A stretch of DNA of 37,039 nucleotides, taken from the NCBI GenBank assembly GCA_021813745.1, contig JAKAJO010000068.1, positions 1 through 37,039 of the forward strand, in the 5' to 3' direction. The DNA is from Acidobacteriota bacterium (GTDB lineage: Bacteria; Acidobacteriota; Terriglobia; Terriglobales; Acidobacteriaceae). Positions 15,521 to 26,646 of this stretch are shown piece by piece. Numbering within the stretch: the first letter of the stretch is position 1; each line of letters opens with the position of its first letter. The notes under the pieces were generated by a model. The model saw nothing but the letters and a program-made list of their open reading frames with translations, made no database searches and had not been told where the DNA came from. The translations under genes were made by a program, and so were the position numbers.

Positions 15521-16957
15521 ATGGGATCCTACAACACGCTCTTTGTAGAGCCTGAGGTGCGCAAACTGAGCCTGCGGCCATCCGCACTCCTTCTGTCTGC
15601 CTTTCTTCATACGGCAACGGTTGGCCTGGTGTTGATGGGCTTTCTGTACATGCCGAAGTTTCGGCCTCTGAGTCCGCGCGATCTATATATGATGCGGCAA
15701 GTCGAGCTGAATCGGCCGGCAGAGGAAGCGAAGCGCGCCGCTGACAGCGAGCGTTTCTATCCCGGGGCTCATGTCGCAGACCAGAAGGGCGACACGGAGG
15801 CTAAGGCACAGGCACCGTCCACGAGCCAGCGGCAATTTGAACGACTCCGAATCGCCGAGCATACAGTGATTCAGCCGGATATTCCGCAAAACAAGCTGGT
15901 GATGCAGCAAGCGGCTCTACCAGCGGTTTTGCTCTGGTCAACGCCAACAAAGATGGTAAAGGTGCTTGCGCCTCCCATTCAGCACCCGTCTAACACCGTC
16001 CTGATCCACCCTTCAATCACGCGGCCGAATAACGAAACGGCACCTTCCGATGTTCCTCTGACGTCGACGGCGTTCACAACTCTGGCTCCGATGCCAGCGC
16101 CGAGCGCATCATCTCCGATCGCCGTTACAGGTCCGAGCCCGACACCGCGCGTACCAGAGACCTCATCGCTGGCTTCAACGCTTCCGTCTGCGGCGGCTGT
16201 CATTTCTGTCTCGGACACGAAGGCGACGAACGGAGTGATCGCGCTTGCGCCAGTGAATCAGACGGCGGCGGGATCGGCACAGGGGGCAATGATGCCGGGC
16301 CATGGCGGCAATGCGATGGTTGCGGGCAACGGCGATGCAAGCAGCAAGGGGCTGGGATCGAGTGGCGCGAAAGTGGGCGGGGATGAGAGCCGTAAGGGAA
16401 TTGGCGCCAAGCCGGGTGACCAAGCATCCCTACAGGGAAAGCCCAATGAAGGCAACGGATCTGCGGCGGGGGAAGGAGCCAATACTTCAGTGACGCAGAT
16501 TTCCCGGCCACCTAACGGACAGTACAACGTGGTGGTGGTTGGCAGCAACCTGGAGGAGCAGTTCCCTGAGATCCAGGATGTTTGGGGGAGCCGGCTGGTT
16601 TATACGGTGTACTTACATGTAGGGTTGGCGAAGAGCTGGATCTTGCAGTACACGCTTCCATCCAGTGTGGCAGCAGAGGCGGCGGGCAACATGAATCACC
16701 TGGAGGCGCCCTGGCCCTATTCGATTGTGCGGCCCAATTTCATTCCCGCCGAGGTCAATGCGGATGCTCTGATGATTCATGGCTTCGTAAACCAAGCGGG
16801 CCATTTTGAGTCTCTGGGATTTGCATTTTCACCAGGGAGTGTGGACTTGCACTACATTCTTTCTGCGCTGCAACAATGGCAGTTCAGACCGGCAAGGTTG
16901 AATGGTCAGCTGGCGCGTGTGGAAGTGCTGGTGATCGTGCCGCTCGAGCAGGATTGA
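15521..16957 (+). CDS. TonB-like membrane-anchored protein with C-terminal TonB-type domain
   Basis: A 478-residue protein: a short cytoplasmic N-terminus, one membrane helix (about 22-43: LLLSAFLHTATVGLVLMGFLYM), a long Pro/Ser/Thr- and then Gly-rich linker (about 60-330), and a C-terminal globular region. The last about 60 residues (MIHGFVNQAGHFESLGFAF..., ALQQWQFRPARLNGQLARVEVLVIVPLE) have the TonB C-terminal pattern (vdv.G.v..v.v..s....L..AAl.av..WrF.Pa..nG.pv...v.vpi). It would link inner-membrane energy to an outer-membrane partner, but no ExbB/ExbD or receptor gene is nearby. The ATG at 15521 has no clear ribosome site. It is divergent from cpaBC, so a role with the pilus is possible but not shown. 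Confidence 0.7.
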   Translation: MGSYNTLFVEPEVRKLSLRPSALLLSAFLHTATVGLVLMGFLYMPKFRPLSPRDLYMMRQVELNRPAEEAKRAADSERFYPGAHVADQKGDTEAKAQAPSTSQRQFERLRIAEHTVIQPDIPQNKLVMQQAALPAVLLWSTPTKMVKVLAPPIQHPSNTVLIHPSITRPNNETAPSDVPLTSTAFTTLAPMPAPSASSPIAVTGPSPTPRVPETSSLASTLPSAAAVISVSDTKATNGVIALAPVNQTAAGSAQGAMMPGHGGNAMVAGNGDASSKGLGSSGAKVGGDESRKGIGAKPGDQASLQGKPNEGNGSAAGEGANTSVTQISRPPNGQYNVVVVGSNLEEQFPEIQDVWGSRLVYTVYLHVGLAKSWILQYTLPSSVAAEAAGNMNHLEAPWPYSIVRPNFIPAEVNADALMIHGFVNQAGHFESLGFAFSPGSVDLHYILSALQQWQFRPARLNGQLARVEVLVIVPLEQD

Positions 16958-16960
16958 AGC

Positions 16961-16977
16961 GGCTCGGGTGAGCCTTT
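16961..16977 (+). terminator. Possible weak terminator after the TonB-like gene
   Basis: Stem GGCTC / GAGCC with a 4-nt loop (16961-16974) followed by TTT, immediately after the stop codon. The stem is short and the T-run minimal. Confidence 0.35.
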
Positions 16978-17045
16978 GCCGCTGGGCATGATCACGATTC
17001 ACCGATTATTGCTGTTGGCATCTGGTGCGATGAATTGTTGAAGCT

Positions 17046-18029
17046 CTAAAGCTCGAGCACTTCATCTTCGATTGCGCGGCGCACATTGCCATCTGACTTT
17101 GCCAGGCGACGCACGGCTTCGGGTTTATCGACGCCAGCTTTCAGCATTACCAGGGCAACAGGAACGCTGCGGCCAGCGCCCTTAATAGTCTGCACTGCTG
17201 TCTCGCGATCAATTTTGCATGCGCTCATCAGGATGCGAATTCCGCGCTCAACGAGCTTGGAGTTTTGCATGTGTACATTGACCATCAGATTCTCGTACAC
17301 ATAGCCGAGACGGGTCATGGCGCCGGTGGTGATCATATTGAGCACCATTTTCTGTGCGGTTCCAGCCTTCAAGCGCGTGGAACCCGAGACAACTTCCGGG
17401 CCCACCTCCGCGACGATTGCGACATCGGCAGCCGCCGCGAGGGGGGTGCCGTAATTGCAAGTCACGGCTGCGGCAAAGGCGCCACGTGCGCGCGCGTAAG
17501 CCACAGCGGCAACGACATAGGGGGTTCGGCCTGAGGCGGAAACGCCGATGACGACATCCTTGCGGGTGGGCCGCCGGCGGGCGATGTCTCTTTGGCCGAG
17601 TTCTTCTGAATCCTCGTTCACCTCGACCGCTGAGGCGAGCGCCTTTGGACCTCCGGCCATGATGTATTGGATCTGGCCGGGGGCGGTGGAGTAGGTTGGC
17701 GGGCACTCGGAGGAATCGAGTGCAGCAATACGACCGCTGGAGCCTGCGCCGACGTAGATCAGGCGGCCTCCATCTCGCAGGCTGCGCGCAACCTGATCAA
17801 TTACTTGTGCAACCTCAGGAATCGCCTTCTTGACGGCGGCGGCCACTTTTGCGTCTTCGTGGTTGATAATGCGCGCGATCTCGATGGCTGACTTTGTATC
17901 GAACCCCTGAGATGCCTCGTTCTGGCTCTCCGTGGTCAGACTTTGAAGTAAGGTGGCCTGGTCCTTGCTGGATTGCTCTTTTGTTGCCCGGGTTTCTGCA
18001 GCTTCCTGCGTCATGGTGCTCGTTAACAT
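17046..18029 (-). CDS. murQ: N-acetylmuramic acid 6-phosphate etherase
   Basis: MurQ splits the lactyl ether of MurNAc-6-phosphate to give GlcNAc-6-phosphate and D-lactate in cell-wall recycling. The 327-residue product has the SIS fold signatures: TTESQNEASQGFDTKSAIEIARIINHED, GGRLIYVGAGSSGRIAALDSSECPPTY (with the conserved Glu of SECPPT), DVVIGVSASGRTPYVV, GPEVVSGSTRLKAGTAQKMVLNMITTGAM, and a C-terminal helical domain (AVQTIKGAGRSVPVALVMLKAG). The N-terminus is about 20 residues longer than usual and Gln/Ser/Glu-rich. ATG 18029 has GGGGA about 8 nt upstream. It follows the serine hydrolase by 58 bp on the same strand, a probable muropeptide-salvage operon. Confidence 0.95.
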   Translation of the reverse strand: MLTSTMTQEAAETRATKEQSSKDQATLLQSLTTESQNEASQGFDTKSAIEIARIINHEDAKVAAAVKKAIPEVAQVIDQVARSLRDGGRLIYVGAGSSGRIAALDSSECPPTYSTAPGQIQYIMAGGPKALASAVEVNEDSEELGQRDIARRRPTRKDVVIGVSASGRTPYVVAAVAYARARGAFAAAVTCNYGTPLAAAADVAIVAEVGPEVVSGSTRLKAGTAQKMVLNMITTGAMTRLGYVYENLMVNVHMQNSKLVERGIRILMSACKIDRETAVQTIKGAGRSVPVALVMLKAGVDKPEAVRRLAKSDGNVRRAIEDEVLEL

Positions 18030-18087
18030 CGAGTCTATCCCCAGCCTTTAATTGTATTCCTTGAGTTCGCAAGTACCTAGAGAAATT

Positions 18088-19257
18088 TCACCTCGTTTGA
18101 TGCGGCTGCAACTTCGAGTAACCCAAACCAATGAGAGCCTGGCGTACGGCATTGTGAAATGCAGGGCGTACCTGACGGATGAGTTGACTGGAGCGATTGG
18201 GCCACGTGCGATTGGTGAGGAGCACGACAGCGACACCTGCATCCAGATCAATCCAAAGGGAGCAGCCGCTGTACCCGAGGTGCCCAATGGAGTGTGGAGA
18301 GAAGAAGGTTCCAGCCGATGAATCCGCAGAAGGCGTGTCCCAGCCGAGGGCCCGCGAGCTTCCAGGCGGTGCCTGGCGCTGCGCGAAGGTTTCGATGGAT
18401 TGCGGAGTGAAGAGAGACGGGGTTGCAGATTGTGACAACGGGGTTGTGGTACTGAGGATGGCGGCGGCGAACCGCAGAAGGTCTGGCACGTTTGAAAAGA
18501 GGCCTGCATGACCAGCTGCTCCATGGAGAAGCCATGCGTGCTCATCTTGGACCTCGCCCTGGATGCGACGGCGGCGAAATGTTGTATCTTCCTCCGTCGG
18601 AGGGATTTGGTGGCGGATTTCGAGCGGGGGGCAAAAGCAGGTATCGCGGAGGGCGAGCGGCCGGAAGATTTCCTGCTCTGCCCATCGAGCCAGATGCTCG
18701 TGAGTAAGAACCTCGAGCGCCTTTCCGAGGAGGATGAAACCGGGATCGGAGTATTCCACACGTGTGCCGGGGGGTGCTTCGACGGGGAGCTGCAGAAGGG
18801 CACGAAAAAGTGCGGCAGGGGAGGTCGCAGTCTGATAGAGGGGCACGTAGCCCGGCAGGCCGGAGGTATGGGCGAGGAGATGACGAAGGGTGACGCTCCG
18901 CGCGTGTTCAACGGATGGGCGTCCGACGATAAAGCCTGGGAGCAGATCGCCAAGGGGAGTTTCGAGATCGAGTTGGCCGCGCTGATGCAGGAGCATAGCG
19001 GTCGCAGTGGTCGAGACGACCTTCGTAATGCTGGCGATGTCGAAGACCGTGTCGGGGGTAACTGGGCGAGCTCCATCGTCGAAGGTAAAGTGGCCGAGAG
19101 CATCCTGAAGCACGACGGCGCCGGAAGCGAAGACGCCAAAAGAGCAACCAGGAAAGGCCTTGGAAGAGATCGCATCCTGGAGAACGGTGAATACAGGGGC
19201 GAGGTGCGGATTGGGAGTCGTGTTGAGATCGCCGGGGGCGTTTTCAGCGGACTTCAT
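18088..19257 (-). CDS. Serine hydrolase, class C beta-lactamase/PBP4*-like
   Basis: A 389-residue protein of the beta-lactamase (PF00144-type) family. Motifs: nucleophile S76-I-T-K79 in FDIASITKVVSTT, HTSGLPGY downstream, Y169-S-D (usual YxN/YSN altered to YSD), and GHLGYSG near the C-terminus in the place of the KTG/HTG triad. The frame is open to 19443, but that overlaps the divergent secreted-protein gene and is not family-like; ATG 19257 is chosen, with a weak GGA. No signal peptide is seen from this start, so it is probably cytoplasmic. In Bacillus the murQ cluster includes such a hydrolase (AmiE/YbbE), so an amidase/esterase role on muropeptides is more likely than antibiotic resistance. 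That part is inference from gene context. Confidence 0.85.
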   Translation of the reverse strand: MKSAENAPGDLNTTPNPHLAPVFTVLQDAISSKAFPGCSFGVFASGAVVLQDALGHFTFDDGARPVTPDTVFDIASITKVVSTTATAMLLHQRGQLDLETPLGDLLPGFIVGRPSVEHARSVTLRHLLAHTSGLPGYVPLYQTATSPAALFRALLQLPVEAPPGTRVEYSDPGFILLGKALEVLTHEHLARWAEQEIFRPLALRDTCFCPPLEIRHQIPPTEEDTTFRRRRIQGEVQDEHAWLLHGAAGHAGLFSNVPDLLRFAAAILSTTTPLSQSATPSLFTPQSIETFAQRQAPPGSSRALGWDTPSADSSAGTFFSPHSIGHLGYSGCSLWIDLDAGVAVVLLTNRTWPNRSSQLIRQVRPAFHNAVRQALIGLGYSKLQPHQTR

Positions 19258-19391
19258 CGTTTTCCAGCATGATAGTGCTATTGCCGCAGTTTTTCCTGTG
19301 CTGGCGGCAAAGTTGATTTTTCTCTGATGAAAGAGGCTACCCTGAATTCGAATCTGCCCGTCTATGAGATGGGAGTTCGCAGGAGTGTTCG

Positions 19392-20237
19392 ATGCGCAAT
19401 TGGAGTGACCTATGCAGCAGCGCGCTGGCGTTGAGCGTTGCACTGTGCGGCGCGACTTGCCTTGCGCAAGGGGCGCAGGGTCCGGCGAGCGCAGTTGGGC
19501 AAGGTGCGCAACCTACGGGGGCGGGAAAGCAGCACGCGCGGCAATATGTTGTTCCGGCAGGGACCAAGGTGCTGCTTCAACTGCGAAGCTCGATTAACAC
19601 GAAGAGTGCCCGCGCCGGAGATGGTGTGTATCTGGCTTCGACGTTTCCGGTGGTAGTCGGTAATCGGGTCATGATTCCTGCAGGGGTTTACGTGCAAGGT
19701 GTAGTTGATCGGGTACAGCGTGCTGGACGGGTGAAAGGGAAGGCTCAACTGGACATGCACTTTACGTCAATGATCTTTCCTAACGGTTCGGTAGTTGAGA
19801 TACCGGGAATGGTGAACAGCCTGCCGGGGGCCAAGCAGCAATCACTGCAAGATGACAAGGAAGGAACGATTGAGCAGGACAGCGATAAGACACGCGATCT
19901 GGGAAAAGTGGCCGAGGTAACGGTGCCAGCGGGAGCGACTGTAGGTGCGATTGGCGGGATCGGGTCGGGGCACCCGATTGCGGGAGGAATTGCCGGCATG
20001 GGGGCAGGACTGGCAACGGCTGGGTTGGTATCCCTCTTCACGCGGGGCGCAGACGTGAATATTGAAAGTGGAACACAGGTGGAAATGGTGTTGCAGCGGC
20101 CCCTGCTGCTGGAAGAGGCCAATTTGACGAATTCGCCGGCACCTGTCCTTGCGCCGGCGGCTGGCCAGCCGCAGCCGCTGGGGAAGCCGGGGCGCGCGCA
20201 AATTCTTTGCCCTCCTGGTGGGCTGGGCTGTCCATAA
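19392..20237 (+). CDS. Secreted hypothetical protein, TrbI/VirB10-like beta fold possible
   Basis: No named family is certain. The 281-residue product has a signal peptide (about 1-25, LALSVALCGATCLAQGAQ), then a beta-rich domain (about 50-140) with phrases VPAGTKVLLQLRSSINTKSARAGDGVYLAS, NRVMIPAGVYVQGVVDRVQRAGRVKGKAQLDMHFTSMIFPNG. This order (allowed-load, PAG, GxV, fPnG) recalls the C-terminal beta domain of VirB10/TrbI, but the match is only by eye and no other secretion gene is near. A Gly/Ala-rich stretch (about 175-215) may be a membrane or glycine-zipper segment; the C-terminus is Pro-rich. AGGAG lies 7 nt before the ATG. lepB starts 28 bp after its stop. Confidence 0.6.
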   Translation: MRNWSDLCSSALALSVALCGATCLAQGAQGPASAVGQGAQPTGAGKQHARQYVVPAGTKVLLQLRSSINTKSARAGDGVYLASTFPVVVGNRVMIPAGVYVQGVVDRVQRAGRVKGKAQLDMHFTSMIFPNGSVVEIPGMVNSLPGAKQQSLQDDKEGTIEQDSDKTRDLGKVAEVTVPAGATVGAIGGIGSGHPIAGGIAGMGAGLATAGLVSLFTRGADVNIESGTQVEMVLQRPLLLEEANLTNSPAPVLAPAAGQPQPLGKPGRAQILCPPGGLGCP

Positions 20238-20265
20238 CGATGGGACGCATCTAAACTGAAGAGAC

Positions 20266-20883
20266 ATGCAGAATTTTCCCCAGGAACAGGAAACGCAAGA
20301 GACCAGCGGCGGTGAGCGGGATAGAGAAGAGAGCCAGGATCTGAGGTTATCTCGACCGACCACTCCGGCGAGTCGTGTTGGATTGGGGGTCTGGCTGCGG
20401 GACATCGTGGTGTCCGCGGCAATTTCGATCCTGATCATCACTTTTCTCTATCAACCCGTGCGAGTGGAAGGCACGAGCATGTTGCCCCGGCTCGAGGATC
20501 ATGATCGACTCTTTATCAATAAGTTTGTGTACCGCATCGAATCGATTCATCGAGGCGATGTGGTGGTGTTTCACTATCCGCGCGATCCGCAGAAGAGCTA
20601 TATCAAGCGTGTTATTGCGCTGCCCGGAGACCGTGTCTGGATTGATCACGGGGTCGTGTGGCTGAACGGAAAGCCCCTGCACGAGGCGTATGTTCCCCTG
20701 AAGTACAGAGATGAGCGTTCGATGGCTGAAATGGTGGTGCCGAGCGACGCATATTTCATGATGGGGGATCATCGGTCCATTTCGTCTGACAGCCGAGATT
20801 TTGGGCCCGTGGATCGGGATCTCATCTATGGCAAAGCGGTGTTTATCTATTGGCCTGCGAAGGATGCAGGCATGGTGGAATAG
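20266..20883 (+). CDS. lepB: Signal peptidase I
   Basis: A 205-residue type I signal peptidase. One membrane helix (about 45-62, IVVSAAISILIITFLYQP) follows a charged cytoplasmic N-terminus. Box B holds the catalytic Ser71 in VEGTSMLP; Lys114 in SYIKRVIALPGD is the general base; the later boxes GVVWLNGKPLHEAYVP and YFMMGDHRSISSDSRDFGPVDRDLIYGKAVFIYWP are intact. It cleaves signal peptides of exported proteins on the outer face of the inner membrane, many of which are encoded in this window. It sits downstream of the secreted protein and 76 bp upstream of carA. Confidence 0.95.
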   Translation: MQNFPQEQETQETSGGERDREESQDLRLSRPTTPASRVGLGVWLRDIVVSAAISILIITFLYQPVRVEGTSMLPRLEDHDRLFINKFVYRIESIHRGDVVVFHYPRDPQKSYIKRVIALPGDRVWIDHGVVWLNGKPLHEAYVPLKYRDERSMAEMVVPSDAYFMMGDHRSISSDSRDFGPVDRDLIYGKAVFIYWPAKDAGMVE

Positions 20884-20893
20884 AGCTTCCGGA

Positions 20894-20907
20894 ATTTTGG
20901 CCAAAAT
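20894..20907. promoter_or_regulatory. 14-bp perfect palindrome upstream of carA
   Basis: ATTTTGGCCAAAAT is a perfect palindrome about 52 bp before the carA start. A TAGAAT (20927-20932) lies between it and the gene and could be a -10, though no good -35 is seen at 16-18 bp; the palindrome would sit just upstream. A dimeric regulator site is possible. No function is shown. Confidence 0.35.
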
Positions 20908-20959
20908 ATCCACCGGGCAAACCTGCTAGAATCGATTGAATCCACTCCCCGGAGAGGCA

Positions 20960-22099
20960 ATGCAGGCGATTTTGGCGCTCGAAGACGGGCGCATCTTCCG
21001 CGGCCAAGGCCATGGCGCCCCTGGCGAATGTCAGGGTGAGGTTGTTTTCAACACATCCCTAACCGGCTATCAGGAAATTGCAACTGATCCTTCCTATGCC
21101 GGACAGATTGTCGTTCTCACAAATCCCCAGATCGGCAACTACGGCACGAATCAGGCAGACAACGAGGCGGCCAAACCCTTCATTGAGGGCCTGATTGTTC
21201 GGGAGTTCTCTGCGATCAGCTCTAACTGGCGCTCCGAGCAGGTGACGGATGAATACATGGAGCGCTACAAAGTGCCGGTGCTGGCGGAGATCGATACGCG
21301 GGCACTCGTGCGACATTTACGGACTTACGGCGTTATGCGCGGTGTGATTTCGACGACCGAGAGCAACGCAGACGTCCTGGTTGAGCGCGCGCGCAACATC
21401 CGAAAAATGGATGGAACGGATCTGGCGCGGGTGGTTTCCACCAAGTCGGCGTACACATTCGATGCGCAGGACATCCGGAATCAAAGCGGCGATCCGTTGC
21501 TACCGGCACGGGATGTGGAAGGTCGCAAGCTGCTACATGTGGTGGCGTACGACTTCGGGATCAAGCAGAATATTCTTCGGATGCTGACGCGCGAAGGTTG
21601 CCGCGTTACGGTGGTTCCGGCTGAGACGAACGGAGCAGACGTGCTAGGCATGAAGCCGGACGGCGTGTTCCTGTCGAATGGGCCGGGTGATCCCGAGCCA
21701 GTGGATTACGCGGTGCGGGCGATTCGCGAGATGATGGGCCGCGTGCCGATCTTTGGCATCTGCCTGGGGCATCAGCTCACAGGGCTTGCTCTGGGTGGAC
21801 GGACTTATAAGCTGAAGTTCGGGCATCACGGCGGGAATCATCCAGTGAAGAACAACACCACCGGCAAGGTGGAGATCACAGCGCACAACCACAACTTTGC
21901 GGTCGATCCGGATTCCATCAACCCGAACGAGGTGGAACTGACGCACGTAGACCTGAATGACCAGACACTTGAAGGCCTGCGGCATAAGACACTGCCGCTC
22001 TTCAGCGTGCAGTACCACCCGGAGGCGGCGCCGGGTCCGCATGACTCGCACTATCTGTTCCATGACTTCCGCAAGATGATGGAGGAGTGGAAGGGATGA
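20960..22099 (+). CDS. carA: Carbamoyl-phosphate synthase, small (glutaminase) subunit
   Basis: CarA hydrolyses glutamine and passes ammonia to CarB for carbamoyl phosphate, used for pyrimidines and arginine. The 379-residue protein has the CarA N-domain ([60 protein letters not shown]) and a class I glutamine amidotransferase domain: [28 protein letters not shown]268 in [36 protein letters not shown] and the catalytic His in [16 protein letters not shown] start 24 nt upstream is possible, but ATG 20960 has GGAGAGG 2 nt before it. Its stop overlaps the ATG of the GIY-YIG gene, and carB is not adjacent but about 1.25 kb away. Confidence 0.96.
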   Translation: MQAILALEDGRIFRGQGHGAPGECQGEVVFNTSLTGYQEIATDPSYAGQIVVLTNPQIGNYGTNQADNEAAKPFIEGLIVREFSAISSNWRSEQVTDEYMERYKVPVLAEIDTRALVRHLRTYGVMRGVISTTESNADVLVERARNIRKMDGTDLARVVSTKSAYTFDAQDIRNQSGDPLLPARDVEGRKLLHVVAYDFGIKQNILRMLTREGCRVTVVPAETNGADVLGMKPDGVFLSNGPGDPEPVDYAVRAIREMMGRVPIFGICLGHQLTGLALGGRTYKLKFGHHGGNHPVKNNTTGKVEITAHNHNFAVDPDSINPNEVELTHVDLNDQTLEGLRHKTLPLFSVQYHPEAAPGPHDSHYLFHDFRKMMEEWKG

Positions 22100-22671
22100 A
22101 CTACCAGCTTCCGCCTAATCTTCCTTTGAAATGGCAGGAGCCTTTTTCCCGTGATGAGCTTGATAATTGGGGAAAAAATCACGCGAAGCCACGCAGTCTG
22201 TATGGCAAACATTCTTATCCAGCCGTGTATCGATTTGTTTTTCCCGAGTGCGGAGATGCGAATGGCAGGCACACCCCCTGCTATGTAGGCGAAGCAAAGA
22301 ATCTCAGTCGGCGACTTGCACGCCATTTCAAGGCGGGTAAGGGGTTTAGCAAGAATCCAGATGGGGAATGGGATGCTCCAGAAGGTTGGCGAGTTCGTGG
22401 CGCAATTCAAAACTCCATCGGGCGATTCGTATTTCAGGTGCTTGAAATTACCGGTAAAGTCAATTTCAATTGCGTGACTTTCGAGGCCGACACGATACCC
22501 CCACCTCTAGATAATGTTTTCATTCGGAGATTACTAGAGAACTGGGCGATTCTCTACTCCAAGTGTGTCGATCATTTACATCCCCTCAACAGCAACTGGC
22601 CAAGAGAACCTAACAGCTTGCATGACTCCCTGAAGAGAATCAGGAAAAAGACAGCCAAGAATACCGATTGA
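22096..22671 (+). CDS. GIY-YIG nuclease-like protein between carA and carB
   Basis: A 191-residue protein with a GIY-YIG-type core in a short stand-alone form: PAVYRFVF (Y45, the GIY strand), [18 protein letters not shown] (Y63-V-G as YIG; R72/R73 and H77 as in the active site), and E148 in [10 protein letters not shown] where a metal-binding Glu is expected. The family includes homing endonucleases, restriction enzymes and repair nucleases; the target here is unknown. Its ATG overlaps the carA TGA (ATGA) with GGAAGGG just before it. Its bases are much richer in A/T than carA: three sampled 60-base lines give 26-29 G+C against 41 for a carA line, which suggests transfer from outside. The Lys/Arg-rich C-terminus may bind DNA. 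Confidence 0.7.
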   Translation: MNYQLPPNLPLKWQEPFSRDELDNWGKNHAKPRSLYGKHSYPAVYRFVFPECGDANGRHTPCYVGEAKNLSRRLARHFKAGKGFSKNPDGEWDAPEGWRVRGAIQNSIGRFVFQVLEITGKVNFNCVTFEADTIPPPLDNVFIRRLLENWAILYSKCVDHLHPLNSNWPREPNSLHDSLKRIRKKTAKNTD

Positions 22672-22678
22672 TTGTGTT

Positions 22679-22705
22679 TTGAAAGGGCACGGCTTCAGCC
22701 GTGCC
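22679..22705 (+). repeat. Outer left REP-like hairpin
   Basis: Stem GGCACGGC (22686-22693) and GCCGTGCC (22698-22705) with loop TTCA, preceded by TTGAAAG. Inverted copy at 23239-23265. Confidence 0.85.
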
Positions 22706-22726
22706 GCAAGAGTGCAAATGAACGCT

Positions 22727-22750
22727 GCGGCTTTAGCCGCTGAGGGATGG
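22727..22750 (+). repeat. Inner left REP-like hairpin
   Basis: GCGGCT-tt-AGCCGC followed by TGAGGGATGG. The start codon of the transposase (22747) is inside this element. Inverted copy at 23192-23215 with a compensatory stem change. Confidence 0.75.
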
Positions 22751-23286
22751 TTTTGAAACCCGCTCGCGAGCATGCAACCAACAACTCGCAGACGTACTTC
22801 ATCACGTCCGATACGTGGGAACGTCGTGCTCTATTTCTCGCTGAGCCATGGGCAAGACTCTTCTTCGAGAATTTGCTCTCGCATCGGGATACGTATCTGT
22901 TGCACGAGTTTATTTTGATGCCGGATCACTTCCATCTGATGATTTCGCCCTCCATAGCCCTTGAACGTGCCGTGCAATATGTGAAGGGTGGGTTCTCGTT
23001 CCGAGTGAAAAAGGAACTTGGATCGAACGCAGAGGTCTGGCAACGCGGGTTTTCGGATCATCGGATCAGGGACTGGGCGGATTACGAACAACATGCATAC
23101 TATATTCACCTCAACCCCGTGAAGAAACGCCTGTGTGAAAGCCCAGGACTGTATCCCTATTCCTCCGCATATCCTGGATGGAAGCTGGACCCCATCCCTC
23201 AGGGGCTGAAGCCCGGCGAGTCATTGGGCACATCGAGCGGCACGGCTAAAGCCGTGCCCTTTCAAGGCGCTGTGACGCGCAAATGA
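22747..23286 (+). CDS. REP-associated tyrosine transposase (RAYT, Y1/HUH family)
   Basis: A 179-residue Y1-type transposase related to IS200/IS605 TnpA. Motifs: YFITSDTWERRALF near the N-terminus, the HUH pair H61-F-H63 in ILMPDHFHLMI, and the catalytic Tyr region YYIHLNPVKKRL (Y118 or Y119), with RGFSDHRIRDWADYEQH before it, all typical of RAYTs. Such enzymes cut single-stranded REP hairpins and are thought to spread or maintain REP sequences. The gene starts inside the inner left REP and runs through both right-hand REPs, so the last about 30 residues (from DPIPQGLKPG) are REP-encoded. It lies 75 bp after the GIY-YIG gene and 65 bp before carB. Confidence 0.88.
   Translation: MVLKPAREHATNNSQTYFITSDTWERRALFLAEPWARLFFENLLSHRDTYLLHEFILMPDHFHLMISPSIALERAVQYVKGGFSFRVKKELGSNAEVWQRGFSDHRIRDWADYEQHAYYIHLNPVKKRLCESPGLYPYSSAYPGWKLDPIPQGLKPGESLGTSSGTAKAVPFQGAVTRK
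23192..23215 (-). repeat. Inner right REP-like hairpin
   Basis: Read on the minus strand: GGGCT-tc-AGCCC followed by CTGAGGGATGG, the mirror of 22727-22750, within the transposase coding region. Confidence 0.75.
23239..23265 (-). repeat. Outer right REP-like hairpin
   Basis: GGCACGGC (23239-23246) and GCCGTGCC (23251-23258) with loop TAAA, then CTTTCAA; the inverted copy of 22679-22705 with one difference, in the loop. Lies within the transposase 3' coding end. Confidence 0.85.
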
Positions 23287-23351
23287 CCGGAAGCTTAGCC
23301 GGGAGACTACGCAAAGATCTAGACGAACGAAGCTAGGGACAAGAAGAGAAA

Positions 23352-26642
<3,291 letters not shown>

Positions 26643-26646
26643 ATCC

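Larger units (their letters stand above)
22679..23265 (+). mobile_element. RAYT/REP unit (REPtron-like) inserted between carA and carB
   Basis: A RAYT transposase gene framed by mirror-ordered REP-like hairpins: outer left 22679-22705, inner left 22727-22750, inner right 23192-23215, outer right 23239-23265. Outer copies match 26/27 in inverted orientation; inner copies match 20/24. Such units are known around REP-associated tyrosine transposases. No flanking target duplication is obvious. Confidence 0.75.

Noticed and set aside
20936..20959. TTG start for carA 24 nt upstream
   Set aside because: ATG 20960 has GGAGAGG directly before it and fits the CarA N-terminus.
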